A DNA stretch of 64,000 nucleotides, from assembly GCA_905250125.1 (NCBI GenBank), contig CAJNOL010000841.1, forward strand, positions 35,715 to 99,714, read 5' to 3'. A program made the position numbers and the translations under genes. The notes beneath the pieces are model-generated. The model was not told the origin of the DNA. It saw only the letters and a list, made by a program, of their open reading frames with translations, and did no database searches. Shown here piece after piece: positions 59,552 through 64,000 of this stretch; position 1 is the stretch's first letter, and the number at the start of each line of letters is the position of its first letter. The stretch is from Rotaria sordida (taxonomy: Eukaryota > Rotifera > Eurotatoria > Philodinida > Philodinidae).

Positions 59552-60781
59552 CTTGCCAAAGAATCAATAAGTTGACATCGTCAAAAAAACTCATCGTTGA
59601 CTAAAACAACAACAGTTTTTTCGCACATTTTCGTTAATATCATCGTCGTAATTCTAATTCAATCCATTTTTCTGGAAGTTCTGTAGCAAAACTTGTACTT
59701 GAAACGTGAGTTGAAGTGAATAGTTATTTAGATTGAATTTCAGATTTCACTTTACTCCATAATCTGGTATAACAGAACTTTCGTGAAAAATTCCCGAGAT
59801 AAATAAGAGTCATTAGGAACCAAGTCTCAGGCTTTGATTTTCAGACTTCGCTTGAAAGGTTCTAGTTTGTACACATGACGCCTAATTATCAGTATCTCAG
59901 ACAGATGCGATTCTGAGATATACGCGATACAAGACCTATTACAAGCGTTATGCTACCATAACCATCTTGCTAAGTAGTAAGTAAAAACACGTACAACTTA
60001 CCGTTTACAGGCAAGTAGTAAAGATATTTTCTCAAGATCCAGAAAACAAAAGCCTGGAAAGTCAACCATCAAGGACACACGACCATCTGTGCCAGTAGCG
60101 ATTTGTTTAGTGAATGAATGTGAACACACGAAGATATCAGAAGGACACAATAAGCAGAAAGAGGAACAGTTCGATATTTCCCTGCAACCAACAACAAGTG
60201 TACTTCCAAGCATTCAGATTCATCTAGCCCGTGAATGTGGATGTAATAAGAGCTGGCACGACAGTTTCAACGAAGCTTATCCAGTCTCATCAGGTGGCAA
60301 AAACTTTGAGAGACTCCTCAACACAATCGAATAAGTATCTTTTGCACAGCTGCACTGGAATACAAAGGCATGGTGTGGCTGTGGATCCAGACGAGACGCA
60401 CACCCAAACTCCACACCAACAGCCACGACCATGCTCACATCCCACATCCACACACCCCGTACCTACACGCACATTCACGACCACACCCATAGCCACACAC
60501 CCATGCTCATACCCATATTTCACACCTACACCCATCCATTCTCACTACACACCACTCCTACATCCTCACCTATCCACCCACTTCCATTGTTCTGGATAAA
60601 ACTTTCCCGTAATCACAGATAGATGATTGCATTGTTCGAGTGTTGTCAACAGTCAAGCAACAAACGTACTGATTTTGCAAATAATCACTGATCTGCTCGA
60701 TGTAAACCGAAAAAAAAGTGATTTTCTTGTATTTGAAACACCTGAAGAGCAATATTCTTATATAAAAACCAAAACAGATCA
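59552..60781. other. Intergenic region with degenerate telomere-like DNA
   Basis: The open frame at 60089-60334 (+), open upstream to about 60010, encodes a Lys/Glu/Ser-rich stretch with a few Cys and His (CLVNECEH, HNKQKEEQF). I cannot assign it and do not call it a gene. The rest is the C-rich tract at 60397-60590. Confidence 0.4.
60397..60590 (-). repeat. Long degenerate C-rich telomere-like tract
   Basis: About 190 bp of CCACAC/CCCACA/CCCATA words, strongly strand-asymmetric (almost no G), consistent with an old array of (CCCACA)n that has accumulated substitutions. Confidence 0.65.
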
Positions 60782-61096
60782 TCAAGAGACAGTGCACGTC
60801 TGTGACTCCGCTTGTGTACGATAGACTATGTGCACTTTGTGGTTTCGTTCAAAACAAGTATTACATACAGATTCCCTGCATCCACTACATCGTCCAGCAG
60901 CGTCATTGTTACAAAATTGACATTCAGGTACAAGTCGAAGTGTAGCCCGCGTCAGATTTCGAACACCTGGACACGTTTGGACGTGACGCTCAAAACAGTT
61001 AGGATTAAACCGTGCACGACAGTGATCACATCTACCGGTGGCATTTATATGACACCAACTACACTTGACACGAGTTGGTTGCGGACAGTCACTCAT
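60782..61096 (-). CDS. Small protein with two tandem Cys/His zinc motifs (B-box-like)
   Basis: A 104-residue single-exon protein made of two similar halves: VKCSWCHINATGRCDHC ... CFERHVQTC and PECQFCNNDAAGRCSGC ... CNTCFERNHKVH. Spacing is C-x2-C-x7-C-x2-C, then further Cys and a final His, like B-box or MYND-type cross-braced zinc modules. The halves share the words AxGRC and CFER, so an internal duplication is clear. There is no RING, coiled coil or NHL partner in frame. The ATG at 61096 is the first in the frame. Function unknown; zinc binding is inferred. Confidence 0.65.
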   Translation of the reverse strand: MSDCPQPTRVKCSWCHINATGRCDHCRARFNPNCFERHVQTCPGVRNLTRATLRLVPECQFCNNDAAGRCSGCRESVCNTCFERNHKVHIVYRTQAESQTCTVS

Positions 61097-64000
61097 TGTT
61101 TCTAAACAAAAGCGGTGTGAAAATTCAGTTTTATTTTATGACTTTTTGTTTTCAAGTTCATATCTATGTATTTTAATGTTATGAAGTGTACTTATGTATC
61201 ATATTTTGAAGTTGAAGATATATATAGCGATCACTTTTCGCAATATTAGAGGTGGCTCTTAAAGTGTTCGATAAAGAAAGTACAAACATCTAATCCGAAA
61301 TTCTAGACTGACGTTCAAATATATCCGGCTATCTCATGTTTATCATTATCATTTTATTGAGATGAGTATAATGAAGAACGTGTATATCGAATAGTATCTG
61401 TTGGCTTGGCGGTAAAGATAGCTCTACAGTTTGTAGGAAATGCACAACTTTTTTCTTGAAAAAATATCGTCGACAACTTGATTTGTATGCCCATAAACCT
61501 TTTTGTCTACTTCATAAAACTTTCACTTGAGTATCAGTTCTTAGAGAATGGGTTTGTTCATCGAAAAGTTTTCTTCAAATATGAATTATGCATTTAAAAA
61601 AAGGAAACTTAAAAGAGCTCCGGCTGCCAGTAAATTTTTCAGATTCATATTCATCATTCGTAGCAACGTTGAGCGAACGCTAATAGGCTACTACATTGAT
61701 CTTTTCTGATGATAAGACGTTTTTGAAAATTATCAAGGCTACAAGCATTCGGCTTTTTGATACTTTCCTAGTTTTGATTTGAAGATACACAGAGCATAAC
61801 AGTTGCTTCAAAATCTACTTCCAACCATAGTCAGATCTGCATATAAATTATTCCTATCATCAGTACTGTCATTGAATACGTGACTTTTTTTTTCTATTTC
61901 GGCGCGTTGGTGTAACTGGATTCTTTCTAGTTTCAAATCCAGAAAAGATTACTAGTTTTCTGGCAACATAGATCTAGTGTAATCTACAGAACAAACACAA
62001 CAGAGGCCGACAAAATGGTTTTTTGATTACGACTATGATGAAGACGCTGAAACACACTGAAACTGATCTGACGTAAAAGATAATTATGCAGAGGAACTAC
62101 AGGCAAGTGAAAACGAATATTTTTTCGAACTGATGTTTATTTTCGAAGAAAATAATAGTGAGTGTAAGTTTAAATCAAGGTTTAGCGGGTCCTCGTCTCT
62201 CTACACCCTAACAATCGGATGGAGAGAGCGGGATCAATAGTAGTTGACTAAGTTTCAATAGCAACGGGAAAAGCCACGTAAATAAAAACGGAGCTTAAAT
62301 CATTTTGGAACTCTGTAGCTTCAAATTAATCTTATTATTGCATATTTTGGTATTTAATTCAGTGAAAGAATCTCACGATAGGTTTCAATCAATGGACCAA
62401 TAGTATTCTTGATCTAGCAAAGTCAAAATAGGACGACTATAGAAATGTATGAACTAATTGAACTCTAAGCCTAGGTAAAACTCAATAGTCTTTACCGAAG
62501 TTCGTCAAGAGAAAGGGTGATGTGCACTGAAGCTTGCTTAACAACTAAATTAGCGTGCGTCAGAGGGCAATGAGATGGTTGAATTGACGAACCGAATAAC
62601 AAAATGTTATTTGTCGCTTGCTATGGCACGTATCGTATATATTGACATTGAGTGAAACAAAGTTATGCATTGAAGACATGTGTGACAATACAAACAAAGG
62701 TTTTCAGTATAATGATATTAAATGAATTTGATGAATTGTCACAATAATAATTTTAAATGCAAACATTTTCGACGTGGCAAAATTTCAAAGCGCGTGTATC
62801 AACTTTAAGAATTATAATAATTTTAATTTATTAACACATCCACCACGATGGGTCTCACCGGTGAGACCCGCCATTCTCTGATAACGGGTGACCGATAACG
62901 ACTGACAGAACTTTGCATTTCGTATTTTAATCTCTAAAGATGTTTTATTACGAAAGCAAAATATACTAAAAGACTCAGCGTGAAAATCTCTACAATTTGG
63001 AAAGTAAAGGTTATTTTAATTTGTGTACTTTTTATTTTTAAAAAAAAGCAAAATTTCGTGCGATCAATTTTTGTCAGAGAGTATTGGAACCTGCCAATGA
63101 GTCTCATCGTGATGAATATGTTAATTTATTTAGCATTTTTTAAAATAAATTGTTTTAAGCCCTTTGACAATATATCAAATGTTTATAACAATCCCAGTTT
63201 GTGATTTCCACACTTAGACGTCTGAAAGAGCTGCAGCGACAAGTTTTTTAACTTCAGTCTGTCTAAAAGTCCCACAGTTGCTAGTCTTTGGGCTTATCTT
63301 ATTCAAACGTGCTAGTTTAACAGATGACAAACTTATAGTAATTTCTCGTCTAGTTGAAAATCGATTGACAAGAGTATTACAGGTAGAAGTCCGACTTTTG
63401 ATGTTCTCGTTAGCAAAGTTTTTGAATTTTCAATTTTACTTGTGCTCGAATCTTTAAAATACAACATTAGTAAATGGAGTGTTCTGATGATTTATTTGAA
63501 CATATTTTCTCAGAATATGAAGAAAAATCCATGTGGTCTCCTCCAACAGAAAATAAAAGCGTCTTACCTTCTTTCGCAAGTAATTATGATGAGTAGAAAA
63601 AAAAATGGTTCTTTGATCAAATGTATTCGCTGACGAAATTACTTCAATAAGAATTTCATCATATACATGAGTATTAATAGTCAGTGTTGAGATGATACGA
63701 AAGCTTTAAAAATGAGTGTATCTTATCAGTCAATACTTACCTGTAAGCTGGAAAAAAACAACTACAACCTATTGATAAGGATTCTTTTTCTTATTGCTTG
63801 CTGATGCACAAAAAAAACCGTGCATCCTACCATAAAACTTTTGTCAATAAAAGGCTGTCCATAAAACCAAGCGCCGCTGAATGTCGATGGAAACATAGTT
63901 TATTTCTTTGTGAATCTTTTGTCGACTGAGAATCTCTTTTGTTTTGTAGAGCATCAACACTGGAGAGACTCTATGTAAAACAGATGCCTATCTCTACAAC
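61097..64000. other. Region without a supported gene
   Basis: Open frames at 62980-63204 and 63442-63633 have no domain. A perfect 20-base palindrome lies at 62850-62869. The remainder is AT-rich DNA with no repeat family that I could recognise. Confidence 0.45.
62850..62869. repeat. Perfect 20-bp palindrome
   Basis: GGGTCTCACCGGTGAGACCC reads the same on both strands, 70 per cent GC in a region that is otherwise about 30 per cent GC. It might be a hairpin of a decayed element or a dimeric binding site. Confidence 0.7.

Noticed and set aside
60089..60334. 81-codon open frame (+) with Cys/His residues
   Set aside because: It is bounded by stops, has no recognisable family, and is partly covered by competing frames on both strands.
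60231..60622. Open frames rich in His, Thr and Pro
   Set aside because: They are readings of the degenerate C-rich telomere-like tract.

Overview
The window is nuclear DNA of a small-genome, AT-rich invertebrate, most likely a bdelloid rotifer. Three things point there. Genes have many short exons and introns mostly of 45-80 bp with strong A/T third-position bias. Clear metazoan genes (a synaptic RIM protein, a C1q/collagen protein, an EGF/chitin-binding protein) sit close together. Tracts of the hexamer TGTGGG and its complement recur; I recall this hexamer as the bdelloid telomere repeat but have not checked it. Genes of bacterial or fungal appearance (acyltransferase-3, mpaB-type oxygenase) lie next to these tracts, the arrangement described for bdelloid subtelomeres.

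Layout. 1-9.7 kb: a small Cys-rich protein with a CaaX end (-), a candidate 54-residue BH3-only protein (+), a single-pass membrane protein (-), and long gene-free stretches. 9.7-18.7 kb (-): a RIM active-zone scaffold whose 21 exons sum to an exact open frame, with a stop-terminated 229-codon ORF inside one intron and a possible frame-shifting 74-nt cassette exon. 19.5-21.3 kb (+): an unrecognised 5-exon gene with a long foldback element in an intron. Its 3' coding end overlaps a YdjC-type deacetylase gene on the other strand (21.3-22.3 kb).

22.3-34.9 kb is repeat-rich: foldback elements, a duplicated segment, a decayed hAT-type transposase gene carrying a telomere-like inverted repeat in an intron, a Cys-rich ORF, a 60-bp tandem repeat and hairpins. 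34.9-46 kb returns to host genes on the minus strand: collagen/C1q protein, JHY-like protein, and an unrecognised 689-residue protein. 46.2-49 kb (+) is a secreted EGF-repeat protein ending in a chitin-binding domain.

From 49 kb to the end the DNA looks subtelomeric: six degenerate telomere-like tracts, often as facing inverted pairs; an acyltransferase broken by a frameshift; a Merlin-type DNA transposon with long terminal inverted repeats and two stop codons; an mpaB-family gene with two in-frame TGA codons; a complex foldback; and a small double zinc-motif protein. The gene-dense part encodes ordinary animal cell biology (synaptic release, secreted matrix or lectin-like proteins, probable cilium proteins); the right part is an accumulation zone for acquired genes and mobile DNA. 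I saw no rRNA, tRNA or CRISPR array. Exon boundaries were read by eye; spliced totals divide by three for every multi-exon gene where I state it.
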